Shown piece by piece: positions 24,645 through 33,600 of a stretch of 64,000 bases of DNA. Position numbers and translations under genes: made by a program. The notes beneath the pieces were generated by a model. It was not told the origin of the DNA and made no database searches. It was given only the letters and a program-made list of their open reading frames with translations. Every line of letters begins with the position of its first letter. Positions within the stretch are counted from its first letter, which is position 1. The stretch is from Chitinophaga pinensis (lineage in GTDB: Bacteria; Bacteroidota; Bacteroidia; NS11-12g; UBA9320), in NCBI GenBank assembly GCA_945907065.1, contig CAMDSC010000005.1, positions 1 to 64,000 on the forward strand. The letters run 5' to 3'.

Positions 24645-26537
24645 TTGAAACAGATATTTTCAGTTCTACTAATTATTGCCTCATTTATAGGTTGGTCGCA
24701 AACCAAACTAAAACAAAACGGCAACTCCACTTTAACCATTTATAGTAATACACATCCGCAATGGAATAGTAATTTAAAACTATATAAATGGCAAAAAAAA
24801 GATACTTTAAAAATTCCTTTTTTTGATGATTTTATTTCTACCAAAGTGTACCCTGATTCTACAAAGTGGTTTAATAATTACGTTTATATAAACAATGATT
24901 TTGGCGTAAATCCACCTAGTTATGGTGTAGCTAGTTTTGATGATTTAGACTCTAAGGGAAATCCGTATCAGGAATTGAATGATCAAACCTCTGGGGCTTG
25001 CGATACACTTTCGTCATTAGCAATAAACCTTAAAGATAGTAGTACAAAAATTTATTCAATAGCCGATTCAATTTATTTTAGTTTCTTTTTTCAACGTCAA
25101 GGATTGGGCGACCCTTCAGATTTAAAAGATTCGCTAATCGTTCAATTTAAAGATAAAGATGGGAATTGGGTAACTAAATGGCGTGAAAAAGGGGGAAGCT
25201 TAAGTCCGTTTGCTATTGTAATGCTTGGTATTAAAGACACAAAATACCTTCATCGAGGATTTCAATTCAGGTTTATTAATTATTCTCGACATACTGGAAA
25301 CATGAACCAATGGCATTTGGATTATGTTCATTTGGCACGAAATCGAAAATTAGCTTTGAATTACTACGATGATATCGCTATTCAAAGTCGCCCCTCTTCG
25401 TTGCTTGTCAATTATTTTCAAATGCCTTATGACCATTTTCAGGCTGATTCAGCAAAGCAAAAAGCAAAAACTATTTATGCCAATGCCTACAATATGCATA
25501 ATGTAATTAAAAATGTACAGGCAAGGCATACCCAATCCAATAATGGAACTATTTTGGTTTCATCTGCATTTAACGCTAACAATGCAAACTTAAGAGCAAT
25601 GGATAGTGCTAAACGTATATTTCAAGGTTTTAATTTAAATAACTTAACTGGCCAACCCAGCAAACCAATTGTAGTAAAAGGAGAATATGAAATACGTGAA
25701 TCAGGCATAGCTTCAAAATATCCGGCCAATGATAAAATTACAGTTTATCAGGAATTTGGAAGTTGCTATGCCTACGATGACGGAACGGCTGAATACGGTT
25801 TTGGATATGATGACGATGTGATTGACCCATTTTATAAAGGCGCTATTGCTTATAAATTTAATTTAACCAAGCAAGATTCACTTTGGGCCATAGGGATGTT
25901 TTTTAACCGTTCGGTAAAAAGTTCTTCTACTTTAAAATTTGACTTAAAGGTTTGGCAAAATATAAGTCCATTGGGAAAAGGAAGAACAGCCGATATAAGT
26001 TTAGAAACTATGTCAGGTTTAACTCCAAAATTTACAGATTCCATTAATGGTTATCACATTTTTATTTTAGATACAGCTTTGTTATTGCCAAAAGGAGATT
26101 TCTATATAGGTTGGGAACAAGTTGGAAATAACCATTTAGATGTAGGGTATGATATTAATAACGGCCATCATCCTTTTAACGAATCAAGCGACAATCTTTT
26201 TTGGGCCGACCGAGGAAACTGGCAGCCTGTAACATTTAAAGGAGCCTTGATGATGCGCCCGTATTTTGGCAAAAAAATAAGATTGGGACCCTATAATTCA
26301 GTTAAAAATGTTGACATTAAAAAAATTAAATGCTATCCAAATCCATTTAATGATAAAATTACAGTGGATATAAAAGGGGTTTCTAAAATTACGGCTTATG
26401 ACCTTTCAGGCAAAATAATTGCTGAATCAAATACCAATGAAATTGGCATGCCAATGACCAAAGCCGGGATTTATATCCTTGAAGTCACCACACAAAACGG
26501 TGAAATTTTTCATCAAAAAATGGTAAAATTGCAGTAA
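24645..26537 (+). CDS. Secreted T9SS substrate, function unknown
   Basis: The 630-residue protein starts at TTG 24645 with a signal peptide ending near FIGWSQ. Most of it is beta-rich sequence with jelly-roll-like stretches (YFSFFFQRQGLGDPSDLKDS, NQWHLDYVHLARNR), as in Bacteroidota surface proteins, but it has no enzyme motif I can name. The C-terminus is a type IX sorting domain (KIKCYPNPFNDKITVDIKG, ending IFHQKMVKLQ). The rhodanese gene begins six bases after the stop. Confidence 0.85.
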   Translation: MKQIFSVLLIIASFIGWSQTKLKQNGNSTLTIYSNTHPQWNSNLKLYKWQKKDTLKIPFFDDFISTKVYPDSTKWFNNYVYINNDFGVNPPSYGVASFDDLDSKGNPYQELNDQTSGACDTLSSLAINLKDSSTKIYSIADSIYFSFFFQRQGLGDPSDLKDSLIVQFKDKDGNWVTKWREKGGSLSPFAIVMLGIKDTKYLHRGFQFRFINYSRHTGNMNQWHLDYVHLARNRKLALNYYDDIAIQSRPSSLLVNYFQMPYDHFQADSAKQKAKTIYANAYNMHNVIKNVQARHTQSNNGTILVSSAFNANNANLRAMDSAKRIFQGFNLNNLTGQPSKPIVVKGEYEIRESGIASKYPANDKITVYQEFGSCYAYDDGTAEYGFGYDDDVIDPFYKGAIAYKFNLTKQDSLWAIGMFFNRSVKSSSTLKFDLKVWQNISPLGKGRTADISLETMSGLTPKFTDSINGYHIFILDTALLLPKGDFYIGWEQVGNNHLDVGYDINNGHHPFNESSDNLFWADRGNWQPVTFKGALMMRPYFGKKIRLGPYNSVKNVDIKKIKCYPNPFNDKITVDIKGVSKITAYDLSGKIIAESNTNEIGMPMTKAGIYILEVTTQNGEIFHQKMVKLQ

Positions 26538-26543
26538 ACAATT

Positions 26544-26849
26544 ATGCAAACAATTACAGTAACTGAACTTAAAGCCCGCCTTGACCGAGGAGAAAAACCA
26601 ATAATAATTGATGTTCGTGAACCCTACGAATTTGAAGATTTTAATATCAACGGACGGCTAATATCCTTAGGAAATATACAAGCTGCTTTACCAGATCTGG
26701 AAGATTTTATGGATGAAGAAATAATTATCCATTGTCATTCAGGAGCCAGAAGTGCCGCAGCCACTGATTTTTTAACTAAACAAGGTTTTACTAATGTAAA
26801 AAATCTTACAGGCGGAATGGTAGCCTGGAAAGCAATGGTTGGTTTGTAA
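26544..26849 (+). CDS. Single-domain rhodanese
   Basis: The 101-residue protein is a lone rhodanese domain: VTELKARLDRGEKPIIIDVR, the CH2-like EPYEF, and the active-site loop IIHCHSGARSAAA with a persulfide-forming Cys, ending TGGMVAWKAMV. It lacks a signal peptide, so it is cytoplasmic. It may carry sulfane sulfur. It lies between a T9SS protein and a multihaem cytochrome, ten bases from the latter. Confidence 0.93.
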   Translation: MQTITVTELKARLDRGEKPIIIDVREPYEFEDFNINGRLISLGNIQAALPDLEDFMDEEIIIHCHSGARSAAATDFLTKQGFTNVKNLTGGMVAWKAMVGL

Positions 26850-26858
26850 AAAATTAAC

Positions 26859-28802
26859 TTGATATTGAAATTTAAAAGAATGTTCAATATTCAATTTGTT
26901 TCCCCGCGAATTTTAATTTCTTTAATTTTTGGAGTTGCTATCTCCTTTCTAATTTTTTTTTCATGCTCATCAGAACAAAAAAAAGTAGAAGAACTATTTT
27001 ACCTAAACCATAACGATACGGTGGATTATGTTGGTTTGGCTACTTGTGCCTCCTGCCATCAAGATAAAGCAAAAACATTTAGCCATACCGGTATGGGCAG
27101 CTCATTTAATTTAGCCATACAAAAAAAAAGTGCAGCAGATTTTTCGTCCGTTCATGTAATTTATGATACGGTTAACAACCTTTTCTACCAGCCTTTTTGG
27201 AAAAATGAAGCTTTGTTTTTTATGGAATACCGCCTCGATGGAAAGGATACTATTCACAAACGAATTGAAAAAATTGATTACATAATCGGCTCTGGACAAC
27301 ACACCAATTCACATCTTATTTTAAGAAACGGCTTTGTGTATCAGGCTCCCATGACTTGGTATGCTCAGGAAAAACATTGGGGACTACCACCGGGTTTTGA
27401 GAAAGGAAGAAATTCACGGTTTGCCAGAATCATTGATGAGGAATGCATGAGTTGCCACAATGCAATGCCAAAAGTAGAAGCCGAAAGTGATAATAAATTT
27501 ACAAAAATTGGTTTAGGCATAGATTGCGAACGTTGCCATGGCCCTGGCGAGTTGCATGTTAATTTAAGATTGCAAGGAAAATCTATAAAAAGTAAAGATG
27601 GAATAGACCGAACCATAATTAATCCTTCAAAATTAAGTTGGCAATTGCAGGTGGATTTATGCCAACGCTGCCATTTGCAAGGCAACGCTGTGTTGCAGGA
27701 TGGCAAACGATTTACAGAGTTTAAGCCAGGGATGAAACTCTCGGATTTTTACAATGTTTTTATGCCAAATTATCAAAACAACGAATCGGGTTTTATTATG
27801 GCGTCACACGCCCAACGGCTTCAACTTAGTCAGTGTTTTATAAAATCAAACAAAGGTGGAAAACAACTTTCACTCACCTGTATCAATTGCCACAATCCTC
27901 ACATTTCCGTAAAAGAAACCGGAGTTTCTCAATTTAATAATGCCTGTAAAAAATGCCATTCTGCCGCTGATGATTGCCAAGGCTTACCTTTGGAAATAAA
28001 GAAAAATGACAACAATTGCGTAAAATGCCACATGCCCAAAAGCGGCACGATTGATATTCCTCACGTCACGGTTCACGATCATTTCATCAGAAAACCTTCA
28101 AAAAAAGCCTTGCCACAAAAAGGGCAATTGAAAGGATTGTATTGTATCAATAATGATAATCCGACGACGGAAACTACGATAAAAGCGTATTTGAGTTATT
28201 ATGAAAAATTTAATCCGGATGCCTTGTATTTAAAGGAAGCACGCAAACTTTTAAATAAAAAGAAAGATGCTGTTTTAGAAATTTATTACTGGTATTTAGT
28301 TGGCGATAACACGAAGGTTATTGAATCATCAAAACATGCGGATGAAAGTAAATTAGATGCTTGGGGATTTTACAGAATAGGGCAATCGTATTTAAATATT
28401 TCACAATGGGACAAAGCAGAAACTTTCATTCAAAAAGCTTTAAAAATTCAACCCAAAAATTTTGAGTTCATTTATAAACTAAGTATTGCAAAACACAATT
28501 TAGGAAAAACTTTGGATGAAGAACAAACTCTTAAATTCGTGATAGTATTAAATCCAAACCATACACAAGCATTGAATAATTTAGGGTATCTTTATTTTAA
28601 ATCGGGTGAAATGAGTAAAGCAAATTCATACTACACTAGGTCGTTAGTAACCAATCCTGATTTTTTGCCTTTATTAAAAAATATGTTTGACTACTATTTG
28701 ACTTCAAGCAATAAAGTCAAGGCATTAGAAATGGCGAAACGTATTTTAAAGAAAGAACCCAACAATAAAACATTAAAAGATTTTCTTCAAAAAAACTCCT
28801 AA
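26859..28802 (+). CDS. Multihaem c-type cytochrome lipoprotein with TPR repeats
   Basis: The 647-residue product (TTG start 26859; an ATG at 26880 is possible) has an N-terminal lipoprotein-like signal ending FLIFFSC. Seven CxxCH haem-attachment sites are seen: CASCH, CMSCH, CERCH, CQRCH, CINCH, CKKCH and CVKCH. The first half resembles cytochrome c554-type multihaem proteins. From about residue 470 four or so TPR units follow (WDKAETFIQKALKIQPKNFE; ALNNLGYLYFKSGEMSKANS). It would carry electrons in the periplasm or at the outer membrane; donor and acceptor are unknown. RNase P RNA follows. Confidence 0.9.
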   Translation: MILKFKRMFNIQFVSPRILISLIFGVAISFLIFFSCSSEQKKVEELFYLNHNDTVDYVGLATCASCHQDKAKTFSHTGMGSSFNLAIQKKSAADFSSVHVIYDTVNNLFYQPFWKNEALFFMEYRLDGKDTIHKRIEKIDYIIGSGQHTNSHLILRNGFVYQAPMTWYAQEKHWGLPPGFEKGRNSRFARIIDEECMSCHNAMPKVEAESDNKFTKIGLGIDCERCHGPGELHVNLRLQGKSIKSKDGIDRTIINPSKLSWQLQVDLCQRCHLQGNAVLQDGKRFTEFKPGMKLSDFYNVFMPNYQNNESGFIMASHAQRLQLSQCFIKSNKGGKQLSLTCINCHNPHISVKETGVSQFNNACKKCHSAADDCQGLPLEIKKNDNNCVKCHMPKSGTIDIPHVTVHDHFIRKPSKKALPQKGQLKGLYCINNDNPTTETTIKAYLSYYEKFNPDALYLKEARKLLNKKKDAVLEIYYWYLVGDNTKVIESSKHADESKLDAWGFYRIGQSYLNISQWDKAETFIQKALKIQPKNFEFIYKLSIAKHNLGKTLDEEQTLKFVIVLNPNHTQALNNLGYLYFKSGEMSKANSYYTRSLVTNPDFLPLLKNMFDYYLTSSNKVKALEMAKRILKKEPNNKTLKDFLQKNS

Positions 28803-28868
28803 AAAAAGCCAATCTAAAAGTTTTCATAAATTAATTCTCATTTGTCTTTTATATTATACATTTATTTA

Positions 28869-28876
28869 TAATTTTG
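28869..28876 (+). promoter_or_regulatory. -7 element of RNase P RNA
   Basis: TAATTTTG (TAnnTTTG) ends four bases before the first paired base of the RNA at 28881. A TTTG 24 bases upstream (28841-28844) is a possible -33 box. Confidence 0.5.
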
Positions 28877-28880
28877 CTAA

Positions 28881-29256
28881 GCAAACTAGCCTGTCGCTTT
28901 TGGTAGTGTTTAGGCACAATCTGAAGAGGAAAGTCCGGGCAACACAGAGCAGCACACTCTCAGAAATGAGAGGTTTCGGGATAAACTCCGAAAACAGAAA
29001 GTGTTACAGAAAATGACTACCTGAGTTTCGCAAGAAGCAAAGGAAAAGGTGAAAACGCGGAGTAAAAGCCCACGCATTATGCAGCGATGTATAGTTGGAA
29101 AAAACCTTGTGCGTTGTAAGACCATGTATACCTTGTCCAACGGGTGGCTCGCTCGATTTCAGCTTCGGCTGAAAGACAAGGAGGGTAGGTCGCATAGATA
29201 AATGACAGGCATCGTAATCGAAAGATTAAGATACAGAACCCGGCTTATCGGTTTGC
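28881..29256 (+). ncRNA. rnpB: RNase P RNA, bacterial type A
   Basis: The universal core is present: GAGGAAAGTCCGGGC near 28923 (5' part of P4 and CR-I), ACAGAAAATGACTACC, GGTGAAAACGCGGAGTAAAAG, AGGGTAGGTCGCATAGA, and at the 3' end ACAGAACCCGGCTTATCG, which closes P4. GCAAAC (28881-28886) pairs with GTTTGC (29251-29256) as helix P1, which sets both ends. A T-run follows (29257-29265), probably the terminator. The RNA removes 5' leaders from tRNA precursors. Small open frames on the opposite strand here are chance. Confidence 0.96.
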
Positions 29257-29289
29257 ATTTTTTTTGAATAGAATTTATAAAAATATAAA

Positions 29290-30654
29290 ATGGCGAGAAT
29301 ATTAATTGTGGACGACGAAGCTAGTATTCGTGAAACACTGAAAGAAATACTAACCTATGAAGGCTATGAAATAGATGTGGCCGAAGATGGCGCACAAGCA
29401 CTTGATATGCTTCGTAAAACGGAGTATGATGTGGCGCTTTGTGATATAAAAATGCCAAAAATTGACGGTCTTGAACTCTTGGATAGAGTGAAAGGAATAG
29501 CTGATGACGTTTCATTTATTATGATTTCGGGCCATGGCACCATTGAAACGGCTTTAGAAGCAACCCGTCGTGGTGCTTATGATTTTATTGCCAAACCGCC
29601 TGATCTAAATAAACTTTTAATAACCGTAAGAAATGCTTGCGAAAAAAATAATTTGGTTATTGAAACCAAAGTTTTAAAACGTAAAATTTCGAAAACCCAT
29701 GAAATTATTGGCGACTCACCTGCTATTATTAAAATAAAACAAACTATTGAGAAGGTAGCACCAACGGATGCTCGAGTAATGATTACCGGTAAAAATGGAA
29801 CTGGAAAAGAACTGGTTGCACGGTGGTTACACGAAAAAAGCAACCGCTCTAATATGCAGTTGGTTGAAGTAAACTGTGCTGCTATTCCATCTGAATTAAT
29901 TGAAAGTGAATTGTTCGGTCATGAAAAAGGAGCATTTACATCGGCAATCAAACAGCGTATTGGGCAATTTGAAAGAGCTGATAACGGCACAATTTTTTTA
30001 GATGAAATAGGAGATATGAGCCTGTCGGCCCAAGCCAAAGTGCTTAGAGCTTTGCAGGAAAACAAAATTACCAGAGTAGGTGGGGAAAAAGAAATAGAAG
30101 TGAATGTTCGGATTATTGCAGCCACCAATAAAGATTTAAGAAAAGAAATTGAAGATGGTAATTTTAGGGAAGATCTTTACCATCGGTTAAGTGTTATTTT
30201 AATTCATGTTCCAAGCCTTAATGAACGGGTGGAGGATATTCCTTTATTGGCTGAAAAATTTGTTTCAGAAATATGTGAGGAAAATGCAATGTCGCGAAAA
30301 CAGCTTACTTCCGGGGCTATGAATGAATTAAAAAATATTACTTGGAGTGGAAATATTCGTGAACTTCGCAACGTGATTGAACGATTGGTAATTCTTTGTG
30401 GTGATAAAATAACTGAAACTGATATTATAAACTTTGCTAACCCGATGGGAGGTAAATCGGTAAATCTTGAGGATATTGTGAATCAATACGAAAAATTTCA
30501 AGATTTTAAAGACTTTGCGGAGCAGGTATTTATTGATACAAAACTTCGCAAAAACGGATGGAATGTAGCCAAAACTGCTCAGGAAATTGATATTCAGCGC
30601 AGCCATCTTTACAATAAGATTGAAAAATTTAGTTTAAAACGGAAGGGAACTTAA
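29290..30654 (+). CDS. NtrC-type sigma-54 response regulator
   Basis: The 454-residue protein has three domains. The receiver (1-120) has DDEAS, the phospho-Asp in VALCDIKMPKIDG and a Lys in IAKPPDL. The AAA+ sigma-54 activator domain (about 140-370) has Walker A GKNGTGKE, ESELFGHEKGAFTSA (the GAFTGA loop with Ser for Gly), Walker B GTIFLDEIGDM, and the R-fingers in FREDLYHRLSV. The C-terminal Fis-type helix-turn-helix reads NVAKTAQEIDIQRSHLYNKI. It activates sigma-54 promoters when phosphorylated. No histidine kinase adjoins it. Confidence 0.95.
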   Translation: MARILIVDDEASIRETLKEILTYEGYEIDVAEDGAQALDMLRKTEYDVALCDIKMPKIDGLELLDRVKGIADDVSFIMISGHGTIETALEATRRGAYDFIAKPPDLNKLLITVRNACEKNNLVIETKVLKRKISKTHEIIGDSPAIIKIKQTIEKVAPTDARVMITGKNGTGKELVARWLHEKSNRSNMQLVEVNCAAIPSELIESELFGHEKGAFTSAIKQRIGQFERADNGTIFLDEIGDMSLSAQAKVLRALQENKITRVGGEKEIEVNVRIIAATNKDLRKEIEDGNFREDLYHRLSVILIHVPSLNERVEDIPLLAEKFVSEICEENAMSRKQLTSGAMNELKNITWSGNIRELRNVIERLVILCGDKITETDIINFANPMGGKSVNLEDIVNQYEKFQDFKDFAEQVFIDTKLRKNGWNVAKTAQEIDIQRSHLYNKIEKFSLKRKGT

Positions 30655-30657
30655 TTA

Positions 30658-30685
30658 ATTACGAATTACGAATTACGAATTACGA
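30658..30685 (+). repeat. Four tandem ATTACGA heptamers
   Basis: Four perfect copies of ATTACGA run from 30658 to 30685 and a fifth begins (ATT). The array starts four bases after the stop of the regulator gene and extends into what should be the first codons of the Sua5 gene. Confidence 0.85.
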
Positions 30686-31633
30686 ATTTTACAACAACAC
30701 CTTTCAAAAGCATCGCAATTATTAGCTGATGGAAAAGTTGTAGCTATACCCACTGAAACAGTATATGGGTTGGCAGCTAATGCTTTGGATGAAGAAGCTG
30801 TTACTGAAATTTTTCAAATAAAAAACCGCCCGTTTTTTGACCCATTAATTGTTCATATTGCTGATAAAAAGGAGGCAGAAAAATACGCCTCTTATTTTCC
30901 TAAAAAAGCTAAAAAATTAGCAAATATCTTTTGGCCAGGGCCTTTAACATTGGTATTACCAAAGAGCGAAACCATTCCTGATTTAGTAACTTCAGGTTTA
31001 CCATTTGTGGGTTTACGAGTTCCAAATCATCCTCTTACTTTACAACTATTAAAACAACTTCCTTTTCCATTGGCGGCTCCAAGTGCCAACCCGTTTGGAT
31101 ATGTAAGCCCTACCACGGCAAAGCATGTAGAGGAACAATTGGGAGATAAAGTTTCATATATATTGGATGGCGGCCCGTGTGAGGTTGGTTTAGAATCCAC
31201 AATTGTAATGTTTGAAAATGACGAAAACCCTGTGATATTAAGACTTGGCGGCCTAAGTATTGAAGCTATCGAAAATTGTATTGGAAAAGTTGCCCTAAAT
31301 ATTGCTTCCCATTCTAAACCCAATTCACCGGGGCAATTGGATAAACATTATGCTACCCGAACCCCTTTGAAACTTGTTTCAGAAGTTGATATAAATACAA
31401 TTGGTAAATCTAAAACCGGAGCAATTGTATTTTATAAACCTTTTGATTTTTTACCTTTAGAGGACCAAAAAGTATTATCGTCAGGCAAATCGACAGAAGA
31501 AGCGGCCCACAATCTTTTTGCAGCTATGCGTGAATTGGATAACTTAAATTTTGATTTAATAATTACTGAAACTTTTCCCTCTAAAGGATTGGGACCTGCT
31601 ATTAATGACAGATTGAACAGGGCAAGAGGTTAA
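30686..31633 (+). CDS. Sua5-type L-threonylcarbamoyladenylate synthase; start codon unclear
   Basis: The enzyme makes threonylcarbamoyl-AMP from Thr, bicarbonate and ATP for tRNA t6A37. The frame from 30659 contains LQQHLSKASQLLADGKVVAI, then the family motif PTETVYGLAANAL, then KNRPFFDPLIVHI, a LAAPSANPFGYVSPT block, and a C-terminal Sua5 domain with its linker SPGQLDKHYATRTPL. Between the frame's upstream stop (30656-30658) and TTG 30770 there is no ATG, GTG or TTG. TTG 30770 would delete PTETVYG. An ATT at 30686 or 30665 is therefore the likeliest start; 30686 is used here. Confidence 0.8.
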   Translation: MLQQHLSKASQLLADGKVVAIPTETVYGLAANALDEEAVTEIFQIKNRPFFDPLIVHIADKKEAEKYASYFPKKAKKLANIFWPGPLTLVLPKSETIPDLVTSGLPFVGLRVPNHPLTLQLLKQLPFPLAAPSANPFGYVSPTTAKHVEEQLGDKVSYILDGGPCEVGLESTIVMFENDENPVILRLGGLSIEAIENCIGKVALNIASHSKPNSPGQLDKHYATRTPLKLVSEVDINTIGKSKTGAIVFYKPFDFLPLEDQKVLSSGKSTEEAAHNLFAAMRELDNLNFDLIITETFPSKGLGPAINDRLNRARG

Positions 31634-31636
31634 GAA

Positions 31637-33460
31637 TTATCCTAAACTTTGCAATTTATAAAGTGAATTATAAATCCCCTGTTTCTGAATTAATTCCTGA
31701 TGAGTACCGGTTTCTACAATTTTTCCATGTTCCAAAACCACTATTTTATCAGCATTTTGGATAGTGCTTAATCGATGTGCGATAATAATGGAGGTGCGAT
31801 TTTCCATTAATTTTTCTAAGGCATCATTCACTAATTTTTCAGATTCTGAATCTAAAGCTGATGTAGCCTCATCCAGTACCAAAATTTCAGGATTACTAAG
31901 TATTGCTCTTGCAATTGTAAGCCTTTGCTTTTGTCCGCCTGAAAGTTTGCCTCCCCTCTCTCCTACCAAGGATTGATAGCCATCATCCATTATTTCAATA
32001 AACGAATGAGCATTGGCTTGTTTGGCTGCAGCCACCATTTCTAAGTAAGTAGCATTAGGATTACCAAGTTTCAGATTATTTTCTACAGTATCATTAAATA
32101 ATATTGGCTCCTGAGTTACCACAGCTATTTTATTGCGATAGCCTTTGAGAGATAATTCCTTTATATCCATTCCATCGTATAAAATAGCACCAGAAACAGG
32201 ATTATGAAATCGCAATACCAAATCAGCCATTGTTGATTTTCCGGCACCCGAACTACCAACCAAAGCCACTTTTTCACCTTTATGAATCACTAAATTAATT
32301 TCTTTTAGTACCGGCGTTGAAGTATTATAACTAAATGAAACATTCTTAAAAGTAAGATTTTCTTTAAAATCAACTACCTCTTTGGTATTTGCCATTTCAT
32401 GAATACCATCTTCTGCATCCAAAATATCATTAATTCGTTCCATAGAAGCCATGCCTTTTTCTAGCCTAAAATAATTTTCGCTTAATGCTTTAGCCGGTGG
32501 AATTAATTGGCTAAACATAGCTATGTACATAATAAACATTTCACCACTCAACCCAAAATCATTTTTCAAAATCAATCGTCCGGCAAATATCAGAATGGAA
32601 GAAATTACAATAGAACCCATAAACTCACTCAACGGAGATGCTGCATATTCTCGCTTTAAAACTTTTTTGGTTAAACGAAAGTGGTCATTATTTTTTTCGT
32701 CAAAATGTTGTGAACTTTTGCCTTCGGCATTAAACGCTTTAATAATTTTTATACCACCTAATGTTTCCTCAAATTGCGAAATTACATCGCCTAATTTTTC
32801 GGTTCCTAATCGGGCAGCTTTTTTAAGCTTTTTAGCTAGGCGGCTAATGATATAGCCACTTAACGGAAGCACAATTACAACAAAAAGTGTTAGTTGCCAA
32901 CTGATATAAAATAACAAACCAAAAGGAATCAACAGCATAAATGGATGTTTTAAAACCATTTCCAGCACACCTATAAAGCTCCATTCAACCTCGCGAACAT
33001 CATTGGTGGCGCGTGTTATTAAATCACCTTTTCGTTCAGAGGAATAAAAACTCATTGGCAGTTTTAAAAGTTTATGATACATAAGATCACGCAAATGTTT
33101 GGAAATTCCAGCCCTCATATGTGACAGACCGGTAAATGCAATGTATAAACTCAAATTTTTTAGCAAAAACATTACCACCAACATGCACGAAAAAAATACA
33201 AGGGAGTAAAAACTTCCCCATTCTATTATTTGTAATCTTAGCCATGTATTGGCTTCATTTAACAAACCAGTTTGTGCAGCCAAAGAAGGTTTTGGAGATG
33301 CTGAAGAAGGATTTAAGTTAAAAATTATTTGCAAAAACGGAACAACCGTCATAATAGAAAAAGCTCCAAATAATGATGCTAAAATATTGAAACTTGCAAA
33401 CCGAAGCCTGTGCATCGGAAACTTATTGGAAAACGAAAATAGATATCGGATGTTCTTCAA
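31637..33460 (-). CDS. MsbA-like ABC exporter (fused permease-ATPase)
   Basis: The 607-residue half-transporter has six membrane helices (about residues 20-310) and an ATPase domain: Walker A GSSGAGKST, Q-loop VTQEPILF, signature LSGGQKQRL, Walker B ILVLDEATSAL and the His switch IIIAHRLSTI. The family flips lipid A precursors or other hydrophobic molecules across the inner membrane; Bacteroidota members of this type are usually called MsbA or lipid exporters. Substrate is unproven. It acts as a dimer. It converges on the Sua5 gene with three bases between stops. Confidence 0.9.
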   Translation of the reverse strand: MKNIRYLFSFSNKFPMHRLRFASFNILASLFGAFSIMTVVPFLQIIFNLNPSSASPKPSLAAQTGLLNEANTWLRLQIIEWGSFYSLVFFSCMLVVMFLLKNLSLYIAFTGLSHMRAGISKHLRDLMYHKLLKLPMSFYSSERKGDLITRATNDVREVEWSFIGVLEMVLKHPFMLLIPFGLLFYISWQLTLFVVIVLPLSGYIISRLAKKLKKAARLGTEKLGDVISQFEETLGGIKIIKAFNAEGKSSQHFDEKNNDHFRLTKKVLKREYAASPLSEFMGSIVISSILIFAGRLILKNDFGLSGEMFIMYIAMFSQLIPPAKALSENYFRLEKGMASMERINDILDAEDGIHEMANTKEVVDFKENLTFKNVSFSYNTSTPVLKEINLVIHKGEKVALVGSSGAGKSTMADLVLRFHNPVSGAILYDGMDIKELSLKGYRNKIAVVTQEPILFNDTVENNLKLGNPNATYLEMVAAAKQANAHSFIEIMDDGYQSLVGERGGKLSGGQKQRLTIARAILSNPEILVLDEATSALDSESEKLVNDALEKLMENRTSIIIAHRLSTIQNADKIVVLEHGKIVETGTHQELIQKQGIYNSLYKLQSLG

Positions 33461-33476
33461 ACTGGTTGCAAAGATA

Positions 33477-33590
33477 AGTGATTGGTTAGTTTAATTAAAA
33501 GGAGATTGGTTGGAATTACAAGAATGATAATTGGTTAATTCAAATATAACCAATCACTATTTAACTAATTACAAACCCAACCAATCACCA
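33477..33590. repeat. ATTGGTT inverted-repeat region
   Basis: AGTGATTGGTT (33477-33487) is the reverse complement of AACCAATCACT (33548-33558). Further GATTGGTT and AACCAATC copies lie at about 33504 and 33578. The region can fold into alternative hairpins. It fills the gap between two minus-strand genes. Confidence 0.45.
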
Positions 33591-33600
33591 TTATAATAAA

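Noticed and set aside
28910-29195. Minus-strand open frames in the RNase P RNA
   Set aside because: They lie wholly inside the RNA gene and show no protein features.
30658-30685. ATTACGA array as a CRISPR
   Set aside because: The units are only 7 bases with no spacers.
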